9,423 nt of DNA from Devosia sp. (GTDB lineage Bacteria; Pseudomonadota; Alphaproteobacteria; Rhizobiales; Devosiaceae), in the NCBI GenBank assembly GCA_028290245.1, contig JAQGKG010000264.1, forward strand, positions 1 to 9,423, given 5' to 3'. Both the position numbers and the translations under genes were made by a program. Positions 1-5,734 of the stretch are shown piece after piece. Within the stretch, counting starts at the first letter, position 1; each line of letters starts with the position of its first letter. The notes below the pieces were generated by a model that saw only the letters and a list, made by a program, of their open reading frames with translations, did no database searches and was not told the origin of the DNA.

Positions 1-1980
1 GACCGGCCGGGCGGGGTGCGCAATGCCAGCGCGACGGCCTGGGTGCCGGGTTCGAAGCCAATCTGGCTCACCGAGGTCGGCTGCGGCGCGGTCGACAAGG
101 GTGCCAATCAGCCCAATATTTTCGGCGATCCCAAGAGTGCCGAAAGCGGGCGGCCGTATTTTTCGAGCGGGCTGCCGGACGCGTTGATCCAGCGACAGGT
201 GCTGCGCGCGCATCAGGCTTGGTGGCGCGATCCTGCCAATAATCCCGCCGGCATGCTGAATATGGACCGGATCTATCATTGGACCTGGGACGCACGGCCG
301 TATCCGGCCTTTCCGGCGCTGACCGAAGTGTGGACCGACGGCCAGAACCATCGCAACGGGCATTGGCTGACCGGGCGGCTGGGGGCCATGGCCAGCGATG
401 AACTGGCCGAGGCGATTGCGGCCGAGCATGGCGTTGTGCTGACCGCCGACGCTGCGGCGCCGTTCATCGCTGGCTGCGTGCTGAGCACGGCGACAACGGC
501 GCGGCAGGCGCTGGAGCCGCTGCTGCAGGCAACTGGACTGACGCTGCGCAATAGGGCCACTGGCCTGCATCTGGGCATGGCACGTCGGGATGCTGTTGTG
601 GTGGTCGAGGCGGATGAGCTGGTTGATGGCGATGGACCGGTGCTGTCGCGGCGACGCGCTGATCCGGCCGAGGCGCCGGGACGGCTGGCGCTGACCTATC
701 AGGATCGCGAGCGGGATTATTTGACCGGCACCGTGACGGCCTTGCTGCGGGCCGATGGTCCGCTAGCGGGAGAGGTGACTCCGTTGACGCTGGATGGATC
801 GAGCGCCCGCCGGGTTGCCGAATGCATGCTCGACCAGCGCTCGGGGCAACGCGAGACGGTTGATGTCACGCTGCCAGCGTCGGCCCTGGCGCTGGAGCCG
901 GGTGATCCGATCGATATCGCGGACCTCGCCGAAGGGCCCTTCGAGATCGGCGAAATAAAGGACGGACTGGCGCGGCGGATAACGGCGCGGAGCTTGCCGT
1001 CTGGACATGCACAGGCGCCGGAAGTGGACCGGCCATTGCCGGGCGGGGTTAGTGTTGCGGTGCGGGTGCTGCCGCTGGTGATGGTCGCGCATTTGCCGCC
1101 GCTGCCGTCCGATCCGTCGCGTTCGCGCTTGGTCGTGGCGGCCTATGCGCAGCCTTGGCCGGGCAGTGTGCAGGTGGTGGACGATGCTACGGGGACGACG
1201 CTGGCGGAACTGACGCGGCGCGGGTTGCTCGGCAGCCTGACAGCTGATTTCCCGCCAGGACCGCTGGGAATCTGGGATCAAGGCAATGTTTTGGATGTCA
1301 CACTGCTGGAGGGGCATCTGGCCTCGGGCGAGGACCTGGCGGTGCTGGGCGGCAGCAATCGGGTTGCGCTGGAGAATGACGCGGGCGACTGGGAAGTGGT
1401 TGGTTTTGCGAATGCTGAATTGGTGTCGCCGGGCCGCTACCGGCTGAGTCGCCTGCTGCGCGGCATGGATGGCACCGGCCCGGCAATGAGCATGGCGTCA
1501 GTCGGGCGGCGGGTAATGCTGCTCGACAGCCGAACGGTCAGCCTGCCGATGGATGCGCACTGGCTGGGCGAGACGCGGACCTTCCGTATTTATGCCGGTG
1601 CGCGCGATATCGAGGGGCAAAGCCTGAGCCTGGCGACGGGTGTCGGGCCGGCCCTGCCGCTGGCGCCGGTGCATCTGCGAGCGGCGCGGATAGGCGGCGA
1701 TATAGCATTTCGGTGGACACGCTGCAGCCGCGCCGATGGCGATGGCTGGGGCGCAGCGGAAAGCCCGCTCGAGCATGTGCCGGAACGCTATCAGGTGACG
1801 ATCTTTAGCGGTTCGATGCCGGTTCGATTGATCGAGAGCAGCGTTCCAGCGGCCACTTATGGCGCGGTGGATCAGGTGGCCGACTTCGGTGTGCCGCCGG
1901 CCAGTTTCGATTTTACGGTTGTGCAGATCAGCCCCGTGCTGGGCGTCGGCCATGCAGCGAGAGGAGCATTCCATGGCTAG
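1..1980 (+). CDS. GTA host-specificity / baseplate 'megatron' protein (g15-like), 3' part
   Basis: Partial gene open at the left edge; the frame is open from base 1 and ends at TAG 1978-1980, giving 659 visible residues. The product is the large tail-tip protein of Rhodobacter-type gene transfer agents, which forms the baseplate hub and contacts the recipient cell. Visible residues about 1-130 are the end of the GTA TIM-barrel-like domain, with the characteristic run KPIWLTEVGCGAVDKGANQ near residue 19, then YHWTWDARPYPAFP and HWLTGRLG. Next comes the phage-tail hub domain (roughly 135-320), with LALTYQDRERDYLTGTV and ALEPGDPIDIADL. The last ~180 residues match the family C-terminal domain: LLRGMDGTGPAM, then RWTRCSRADGDGW, where relatives usually read W-x-R-R-T-R-x-D-G-D-x-W, and a closing VVQISPVLGVGHAARG. 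R. capsulatus g15 is about 1300 residues, so roughly half is present. No frame break is seen. It overlaps the endolysin gene by 8 nt, so the two are probably translationally coupled. Confidence 0.93.
   Translation, partial: DRPGGVRNASATAWVPGSKPIWLTEVGCGAVDKGANQPNIFGDPKSAESGRPYFSSGLPDALIQRQVLRAHQAWWRDPANNPAGMLNMDRIYHWTWDARPYPAFPALTEVWTDGQNHRNGHWLTGRLGAMASDELAEAIAAEHGVVLTADAAAPFIAGCVLSTATTARQALEPLLQATGLTLRNRATGLHLGMARRDAVVVVEADELVDGDGPVLSRRRADPAEAPGRLALTYQDRERDYLTGTVTALLRADGPLAGEVTPLTLDGSSARRVAECMLDQRSGQRETVDVTLPASALALEPGDPIDIADLAEGPFEIGEIKDGLARRITARSLPSGHAQAPEVDRPLPGGVSVAVRVLPLVMVAHLPPLPSDPSRSRLVVAAYAQPWPGSVQVVDDATGTTLAELTRRGLLGSLTADFPPGPLGIWDQGNVLDVTLLEGHLASGEDLAVLGGSNRVALENDAGDWEVVGFANAELVSPGRYRLSRLLRGMDGTGPAMSMASVGRRVMLLDSRTVSLPMDAHWLGETRTFRIYAGARDIEGQSLSLATGVGPALPLAPVHLRAARIGGDIAFRWTRCSRADGDGWGAAESPLEHVPERYQVTIFSGSMPVRLIESSVPAATYGAVDQVADFGVPPASFDFTVVQISPVLGVGHAARGAFHG
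1961..1966 (+). promoter_or_regulatory. Ribosome binding site of the endolysin gene
   Basis: GAGGAG lies six bases before ATG 1973, inside the last codons of the GTA tail gene. This near-consensus Shine-Dalgarno settles the endolysin start at 1973, although the same frame stays open further upstream (an ATG at 1859). Confidence 0.85.
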
Positions 1981-2728
1981 AAGCCGGTTCGATATTTGTC
2001 TCGACGCAGTGCTGCTTCACGAGGGCGGCTATGTGAATCATCCGGCCGATCCGGGTGGTGCGACTAATCTCGGCATCACCCACAAGACGCTGGCCCGCTG
2101 GCGGCAGGTATCGCCGTGGTGGGCGCTGCCCAAAAGCGAGGTGCAGGCGCTGCAACGCGTCGAGGCAGCCAGGATTTATCGCTCCAGCTATTGGGACCGC
2201 ATCCAGGGCGGACAATTGCCGCCGGGGATCGATCTGGCGCTGTTCGATTTCGCGGTCAATTCCGGCCCCGACCGGGCGATACGCATGTTGCAGGCGGAAC
2301 TTGACGTCGCCGTCGACGGGCAGATCGGGCCGTTGACACTGGACGCAATCGGGAGACGTGCGGCGGGTGGGCTTATCAACGCGTTCTGCGACCGTCGGCT
2401 CGCCTTTCTCAACCGCGTCTCGACCTTCGCCACCTTCGGCAAAGGCTGGACCAACCGCGTCGCGGCGGTGCGCAAGGCGGCACTGGCCGCCGCCGGTTCA
2501 TCGACGACGATCTCAACCAAACCCTATCAATGGAGAACCATCATGGACCTGCTCAACGGCTACAAGACCTACATCGTCGCCATTTTCATGCTGCTCGCCG
2601 GCCTCGCCCAACTGCTCGGCGTCGACCTGCCGGCCCTCGACGGCAACTCGTCTGGGCACCTGATCATGGAAGCACTCGCGGTGCTGTTCCTGCGCAAGGG
2701 GCTGAAAGGGGATATTGCGCGGGCATGA
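1973..2728 (+). CDS. GH108-family endolysin (N-acetylmuramidase) with C-terminal holin-like membrane segment
   Basis: The 251-residue product should cut peptidoglycan. Residues about 8-90 match the glycoside hydrolase 108 catalytic domain; E17 in HEGGY is the expected catalytic glutamate, followed by DPGGATNLGITHKTL. Residues about 93-165 match the peptidoglycan-binding domain usually attached to it (FAVNSGPDRAIRMLQ, then VDGQIGPLT). GH108 proteins normally end around 170-190 residues. Here a short polar linker (SSTTISTKPYQWRT) runs without a stop into about 61 residues holding a hydrophobic helix (YIVAIFMLLAGLAQLLGV) and a second moderately hydrophobic stretch. No N-terminal signal peptide is visible, so export would need a holin or the C-terminal membrane segment. 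The gene overlaps the GTA tail gene, which suggests a role in releasing GTA particles; a prophage-style lysis gene is the alternative. The enzyme family is well supported, while the fusion may be a read-through arrangement. Confidence 0.88.
   Translation: MARSRFDICLDAVLLHEGGYVNHPADPGGATNLGITHKTLARWRQVSPWWALPKSEVQALQRVEAARIYRSSYWDRIQGGQLPPGIDLALFDFAVNSGPDRAIRMLQAELDVAVDGQIGPLTLDAIGRRAAGGLINAFCDRRLAFLNRVSTFATFGKGWTNRVAAVRKAALAAAGSSTTISTKPYQWRTIMDLLNGYKTYIVAIFMLLAGLAQLLGVDLPALDGNSSGHLIMEALAVLFLRKGLKGDIARA
2532..2536 (+). promoter_or_regulatory. Internal ribosome binding site for the holin-like start
   Basis: GGAGA sits six bases before ATG 2543, inside the endolysin reading frame. The spacing is ideal. 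The codons around it encode the polar linker, as expected if this was once an intergenic leader. Confidence 0.55.
2543..2728 (+). CDS. Possible separate holin-like small membrane protein (internal start)
   Basis: ATG 2543 is in frame with the endolysin and is preceded by GGAGA at ideal spacing. Started there, the product is 61 residues: a short polar head (MDLLNGYKTY), a clear membrane helix (about residues 10-26), a loop with proline and aspartate (VDLPALDGNSSG), a second moderately hydrophobic stretch (HLIMEALAVLFL) and a basic tail (RKGLKG). That layout fits a small phage holin or holin-associated protein, which would let the endolysin reach the cell wall. I do not recognise a named family. 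The sequence shows the hydrophobic pattern and the start signals; the lysis role is inferred from position after an endolysin. It could instead be only the membrane anchor of the longer protein. Confidence 0.45.
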   Translation: MDLLNGYKTYIVAIFMLLAGLAQLLGVDLPALDGNSSGHLIMEALAVLFLRKGLKGDIARA

Positions 2729-2733
2729 TGTGC

Positions 2734-2759
2734 AGTTGCAACTTTGGTACGGGTGCCCG
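2734..2759. repeat. Two short palindromes in the hicBA promoter, possible operators
   Basis: AGTTGCAACT (2734-2743) is a perfect 10-bp palindrome covering the candidate -35 element. CGGGTGCCCG (2750-2759) has 4-bp arms around TG and touches the candidate -10. Toxin-antitoxin operons are commonly self-repressed at such sites, but palindromes this short also arise by chance. Confidence 0.3.
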
Positions 2760-2764
2760 ATATT
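2736..2764 (+). promoter_or_regulatory. Candidate promoter of the hicB-hicA operon
   Basis: TTGCAA (2736-2741) and GATATT (2759-2764) are separated by 17 bases; each agrees with the sigma-70 consensus at four of six positions. The site lies in the 60-nt gap after the endolysin, 25 bases before the antitoxin ATG. Two small inverted repeats overlap it (see separate entry). Assigned by eye only. Confidence 0.35.
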
Positions 2765-2788
2765 AGGGTCTCCGTAGCCGAGGTTGCC

Positions 2789-3031
2789 ATGAAGCATTCA
2801 TCCATCGTCGTTCGTGCTCAGTGGGATAGCGAAGCCAAAGTCTGGGTGGCATCGAGCACCGACATCGACGGCTTGAGTGTCGAAGCCGATACGATAGAAG
2901 CCCTCAATGCCAAGGTACTCGGGGCAATTTCTGATCTTATCGAGCTCAACGGCATCGACTCGGAACTGGCGGAAATTCCGGTTCACCTGCTAGCCGAGCA
3001 ATTTTCTCGCGTTCACAATCCGTCCCACTGA
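2789..3031 (+). CDS. HicB-like antitoxin, DUF1902 family
   Basis: The 80-residue product matches the DUF1902 / HicB-type fold: a strand with W12, then KVWVASSTDIDGLSVEADTIEALNAKVLGAISDLIELNGI, the standard 'W-x-A-x-S-x-D-I-x-G-L' core followed by an amphipathic helix. It should bind and neutralise the HicA toxin encoded two bases downstream. ATG 2789 is chosen because CCGAGG stands just before it and the conserved domain begins within a few residues; an earlier GTG at 2744 would lie inside the promoter region. No helix-turn-helix or ribbon-helix-helix C-terminus is visible, unlike larger HicB proteins, so how the operon represses itself is unclear. Antitoxin precedes toxin, the reverse of the E. 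coli hicAB order. By hand count GC is about 55% over 2821-3180, lower than the genes on either side (one feuP line counted at 70%), which suggests acquisition. Confidence 0.82.
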   Translation: MKHSSIVVRAQWDSEAKVWVASSTDIDGLSVEADTIEALNAKVLGAISDLIELNGIDSELAEIPVHLLAEQFSRVHNPSH

Positions 3032-3033
3032 TC

Positions 3034-3228
3034 GTGGGCGGGTTTCTTAGAGAGCCAAAAGCCAGGTTGTCTGAGGCCGGATGTCATTTTGTTCGACCGG
3101 GTAAGGGCGACCACGAAGTCTGGTACAGTCCAATAGTCGATCGCCACGTTATCGTGGACGCCGGAACGAAGTCCCTACATACAGCAAACGAAACGCTGAA
3201 GCAGGCAGGGCTGCCCAAGGCGTTCTGA
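3034..3228 (+). CDS. hicA: HicA-like mRNA interferase toxin
   Basis: The 64-residue product has the HicA double-stranded-RNA-binding-like fold. Visible signatures are L-x-E-A-G-C-x-F-V-R, then GKGDHEVWYSP with H27 as the presumed catalytic histidine, and the C-terminal HTANETLKQAGLPKAF that ends many alphaproteobacterial HicA proteins. HicA toxins cut mRNA and stop translation until bound by the antitoxin. The start is GTG 3034, two bases after the antitoxin stop, with no clear Shine-Dalgarno of its own. Translation therefore probably depends on ribosomes ending the antitoxin gene, which would help keep toxin below antitoxin. The length is normal for the family and no inactivating change is seen, so the toxin is probably functional. 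Confidence 0.83.
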   Translation: MGGFLREPKARLSEAGCHFVRPGKGDHEVWYSPIVDRHVIVDAGTKSLHTANETLKQAGLPKAF

Positions 3229-3263
3229 TGGTTCGAATTATGGTGTTTTCGCTCGCGTTGCCT

Positions 3264-3280
3264 CATTCATGTCCCATTCA
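3264..3280 (+). promoter_or_regulatory. PhoP-box-like direct repeat upstream of the feu-like operon
   Basis: CATTCA occurs at 3264-3269 and again at 3275-3280, identical hexamers 11 bases apart from start to start (six plus a five-base spacer). This is the geometry of sites bound by OmpR/PhoP-class dimers, the class of regulator encoded next door. It suggests autoregulation. The hexamer is not the enterobacterial PhoP sequence, so this is an architectural argument only. Confidence 0.4.
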
Positions 3281-3283
3281 GCA

Positions 3284-3303
3284 ACAGCGCCATATGGTGC
3301 TGT
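3284..3303. repeat. 20-bp near-perfect palindrome abutting the feuN-like start codon
   Basis: The arms ACAGCGCC and GGTGCTGT flank ATAT. Nine of the ten base pairs are complementary and the tenth is G-T, which still pairs in RNA. In DNA it could be an operator. In RNA it would be an 8-bp stem with an AUAU loop ending one base before ATG 3305, where a ribosome binding site should be. Confidence 0.6.
3293..3298 (+). promoter_or_regulatory. Possible -10 element giving a near-leaderless transcript
   Basis: TATGGT matches the -10 consensus at four of six positions. It lies 12 bases after the direct repeat and would place the transcript start about at ATG 3305. No -35 is visible, as is usual at activator-dependent promoters. 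Assigned by eye. Confidence 0.3.
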
Positions 3304-3304
3304 C

Positions 3305-3598
3305 ATGAAAACCTTGATCCTCAAAATCCTTGCTCCGATCGCTGTGGCGATGGCGCTTGGGCTGGCTGGTAGCGGCGCGGCGCAGGCACAGGCTTGCATC
3401 GATAGTTCGGCTGAAATTCAGGCGTTGATCAGCGAGGGGCGGATCATGAGCCAGTATGATGCTGTCGCTGCCGCAGGCTATAGCGCCGACCAGATCCTCA
3501 ATTTTCGGCTGTGCGACGACGGTGGTCGCTACGTCTGGATTGTGGGTATATTGAGCGCGGATGGGACTGCGCAAAACCTGACGATCAGCGCACAATAG
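3305..3598 (+). CDS. feuN: Small secreted regulatory protein, FeuN-like, upstream of the two-component genes
   Basis: The 97-residue product starts with a clear Sec signal peptide (MKTLILKILAPIAVAMALGLAGSGAAQAQA), cleaved probably after an AQA near residues 28-30. About 67 mature residues remain, with two cysteines (ACIDSS and RLCDDGG). The mature part has a PepSY-like pattern: a helix-forming AEIQALISEGRIMSQYDAVAAAGY, then ILNFRLCDDGGRYVWIVGILSADGTAQNLTI. As I recall, S. meliloti FeuN is a small periplasmic protein encoded beside feuPQ that restrains the FeuQ kinase; the position, size and export signal here fit. ATG 3305 is preferred over ATG 3269 because it places the basic n-region at the N-terminus. 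No Shine-Dalgarno precedes either start. The response regulator follows after 27 bases. The symbol rests on context more than on sequence identity. Confidence 0.6.
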   Translation: MKTLILKILAPIAVAMALGLAGSGAAQAQACIDSSAEIQALISEGRIMSQYDAVAAAGYSADQILNFRLCDDGGRYVWIVGILSADGTAQNLTISAQ

Positions 3599-3625
3599 AC
3601 AAAGCCTTAAGCGGCGGGGGCCTCG

Positions 3626-4285
3626 ATGCGCATTCTAGTTGTCGAAGACGACATCAATCTCAATCGCCAGCTCAAGGAAGCGCTGACCGACGCCGGCTAT
3701 GCGGTGGACGTGGCTTTCGACGGCGAGGAGGGGCAGTTTCTCGGCGAGACTGAGCCGTATGACGCCATCGTGCTGGATATCGGCCTGCCGCAGAAGGACG
3801 GGCTTTCCGTGCTGGAGGAATGGCGCCGTGCCGGCAAGACCACGCCGGTGCTGCTGCTGACGGCGCGAGACCGCTGGAGCGACAAGGTGCAGGGCATCGA
3901 TGCCGGCGCCGACGACTACGTCGCCAAGCCATTCCACATGGAAGAAGTGCTGGCCCGGATCCGCGCGCTGGTGCGGCGTGCTGCGGGCCTCGCCTCCAAT
4001 GAAATCGTCTCTGGCTCGGTGCGGCTGGATTCGCGCTCGGGCAAGGTGACGGTCGACGGCCAGTCGGTGAAGCTGACCAGCCATGAACTGCGGCTGCTGA
4101 GCTACCTGATGCACCACAAGGGCAAGGTCATTTCGCGCACCGAGCTGACCGAGCATCTGTATGATCAGGACTTTGACCGCGACAGCAATACGATCGAGGT
4201 CTTTGTTGGCCGCCTGCGCAAGAAGCTGCCGGACGATTGCATCCAGACTGTCCGCGGTCTCGGTTATCAGATCGCCGAGGATTGA
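3626..4285 (+). CDS. feuP: OmpR/PhoP-class response regulator, FeuP-like
   Basis: The 219-residue product is full length for its class. The receiver domain (about 1-115) has the acidic pair D8/D9, phospho-acceptor D51 in VLDIGLP, T79 in LLTARD and K101 in VAKPF. The C-terminal winged-helix DNA-binding domain (about 125-217) shows LTSHELRLLSYLMHH, then SRTELTEHLYDQDFDRDSNTIEVFVGRLRKK and TVRGLGYQI. The run from DQDFDRDSN onward and the ARDRWSDKV stretch match my memory of rhizobial FeuP, which in S. meliloti controls osmoadaptation and the cyclic glucan exporter gene ndvA. ATG 3626 follows a GGCGGGGG stretch. It sits 27 bases after the small secreted protein gene and three bases before the kinase gene, so the three are almost certainly one operon. 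The response-regulator call is certain; PhoP-like is the alternative name. Confidence 0.9.
   Translation: MRILVVEDDINLNRQLKEALTDAGYAVDVAFDGEEGQFLGETEPYDAIVLDIGLPQKDGLSVLEEWRRAGKTTPVLLLTARDRWSDKVQGIDAGADDYVAKPFHMEEVLARIRALVRRAAGLASNEIVSGSVRLDSRSGKVTVDGQSVKLTSHELRLLSYLMHHKGKVISRTELTEHLYDQDFDRDSNTIEVFVGRLRKKLPDDCIQTVRGLGYQIAED
4277..4281 (+). promoter_or_regulatory. Ribosome binding site supporting the TTG start of the kinase
   Basis: GAGGA lies in the last codons of the response-regulator gene, seven bases before TTG 4289. The in-frame ATG 4298 has only GGCGGGA directly against it, too close to work well. Confidence 0.55.
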
Positions 4286-4288
4286 TCC

Positions 4289-5674
4289 TTGGCGGGAATG
4301 CGCAAGGGCTCTATCGCAGCCTCGCTGTTCTGGCTGTCGGCGGCCTGGCTTGTGCTGGCGCTGGTGGCGACCGGGTTTCTCCTGACTGATCTCTACTCGC
4401 GGGCGCTCGATACCTCGCTGCAGGAAACGCTGGATTTCCATGTCGAAAGTCTGACCGGGGCCTTGCTGGAATCCAGCTCGCCCACCAGCGACGCCATTGC
4501 CTTGACCGATCCGCGCTTTGATCGTCCGCGTTCGGGCTGGTATTGGGCCATCCGCAATGCCGATGGCACGTTGTACAATCTCTCCACCTCTGTCGTGGGC
4601 ATCGACCTGCCGGTGTTAATGGGTCCGGCTGACAATCGTGGTCGTCGCGCCGCCGTCATGAATGATGTCTTCGGCACGCAAATGCGCGTGGTGGAACGCA
4701 CGGTGACGGTGGCGCCGACCAGCTATCAGATCGTCGTCACCGGCAATCTCAGTGAAATTCTGGAGCTGGTAGGCGATTTCCGCGGCCAGACTTTTATCGT
4801 GCTTGGCGCGGTGGGGGTCATGCTGGCCATCATGAGCGCCATCGTCGCACGCTTTGCCATGCGCCCGATTTCCCAGCTCAGTCGTGCCATCGAAAGCGTA
4901 CGTGAGGGCGAGAGCGTAGCCGTGGGCGGGACGTATCCGCGTGAAATCGCGCCACTGGCCGAGGAGGTCAACGAGTTGCTACGCTCCAACGCCCAGATCA
5001 TCGAACGCGCCCGCAACCAGGTGGGTAATCTCGCCCATGGGCTCAAGACCCCCATCGCCGTGCTGCGCAACGAGGCCGCCACCAAAAAGGGTGCGCTGGC
5101 CGAAGTGGTGCTGAGCGAGAGCGAGAAAATGAGCACCATGGTGGCGACCTATCTCGAACGGGCTCGGCTGGCAGCGCGCACTTCGGTGGTTGGCAAGAAA
5201 TCCGACGCGAACATGATCATGCAGCGGCTGACGCGGGTGATGCGCAAAATCCATCCCGACGTTATTATTAACTTCCAGCCGCCCAATGCATCCTTGCCCT
5301 GGTTCCGCGGCGACGAGGCTGATCTTGAGGAGATGGCGGGCAATCTGCTCGACAATGCCTGCAAGTGGTCCAAGGGGCAGGTGGGCGTGCAGCTCGACGC
5401 CGAACGCAACGAGACGGGCACGCTGCTGCTGATCCGCATCGACGATAATGGCCCGGGGCTGAGCGACGAGGACACGCATAAAGTGTTGCGCCGCGGTGTC
5501 AGGCTCGACGAGAAAACGCCCGGAAGCGGCTTGGGGCTCGATATCGTCAAGGAACTGGTGGATGTGTATGGCGGTAGCCTTGAACTCAAGCGTTCGGCGC
5601 TGGGTGGGCTGCTAGTCGAACTGCGTCTGCCCACAGCGCGGCTGGGCAGCATGGCGCGGCCCAACGCAACCTGA
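4289..5674 (+). CDS. feuQ: Membrane sensor histidine kinase, FeuQ/PhoQ-like
   Basis: The 461-residue product is the sensor partner of the preceding regulator. Membrane helix 1 is about residues 11-33 and helix 2 about 167-187, enclosing a periplasmic sensor of about 130 residues. HAMP follows (RFAMRPISQLSRAIESVREGE), then the dimerisation domain with H250 in AHGLKTPIAVLRNE, the HxLKTP form typical of PhoQ-type kinases. The ATPase domain has the N-box (N352 and N356 in GNLLDNACKW), G1 (DDNGPGL, 385-391) and G2 (GSGLGL, 412-417), so all catalytic elements are intact. The start is probably TTG 4289: GAGGA lies seven bases before it, across the end of the regulator gene, whereas ATG 4298 has no well-spaced ribosome binding site. 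The small secreted protein upstream would plausibly bind the periplasmic sensor. Assignment to FeuQ rather than another PhoQ-like kinase rests on the partner and context. Confidence 0.88.
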   Translation: MAGMRKGSIAASLFWLSAAWLVLALVATGFLLTDLYSRALDTSLQETLDFHVESLTGALLESSSPTSDAIALTDPRFDRPRSGWYWAIRNADGTLYNLSTSVVGIDLPVLMGPADNRGRRAAVMNDVFGTQMRVVERTVTVAPTSYQIVVTGNLSEILELVGDFRGQTFIVLGAVGVMLAIMSAIVARFAMRPISQLSRAIESVREGESVAVGGTYPREIAPLAEEVNELLRSNAQIIERARNQVGNLAHGLKTPIAVLRNEAATKKGALAEVVLSESEKMSTMVATYLERARLAARTSVVGKKSDANMIMQRLTRVMRKIHPDVIINFQPPNASLPWFRGDEADLEEMAGNLLDNACKWSKGQVGVQLDAERNETGTLLLIRIDDNGPGLSDEDTHKVLRRGVRLDEKTPGSGLGLDIVKELVDVYGGSLELKRSALGGLLVELRLPTARLGSMARPNAT

Positions 5675-5734
5675 CGCACTTTCGCCGCATTACGACAACA
5701 TGAGCCACTCCATCGTACACCGGATCGCAAACCC

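Noticed and set aside
1859..1972. Upstream ATG 1859 as the endolysin start
   Set aside because: The extra residues overlap the tail gene and resemble no GH108 N-terminus; ATG 1973 has GAGGAG at ideal spacing and starts just before the conserved domain.
3269..3304. ATG 3269 as the start of the FeuN-like protein
   Set aside because: It adds 12 residues ahead of a perfect signal-peptide n-region and would put the palindrome and possible -10 inside coding sequence. No better ribosome binding site is present.
3635..4441. Long minus-strand open frame (268 codons) opposite the response regulator
   Set aside because: It mirrors a certain gene in GC-rich DNA. Its translation is rich in Arg, Gln and His with no domain signature, the usual look of an antisense shadow.
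5685..5705. CATTAC-N5-CATGAG before the lipoprotein as a second regulator site
   Set aside because: The spacing matches the repeat before the feuN-like gene, but the hexamers agree poorly with CATTCA and with each other.
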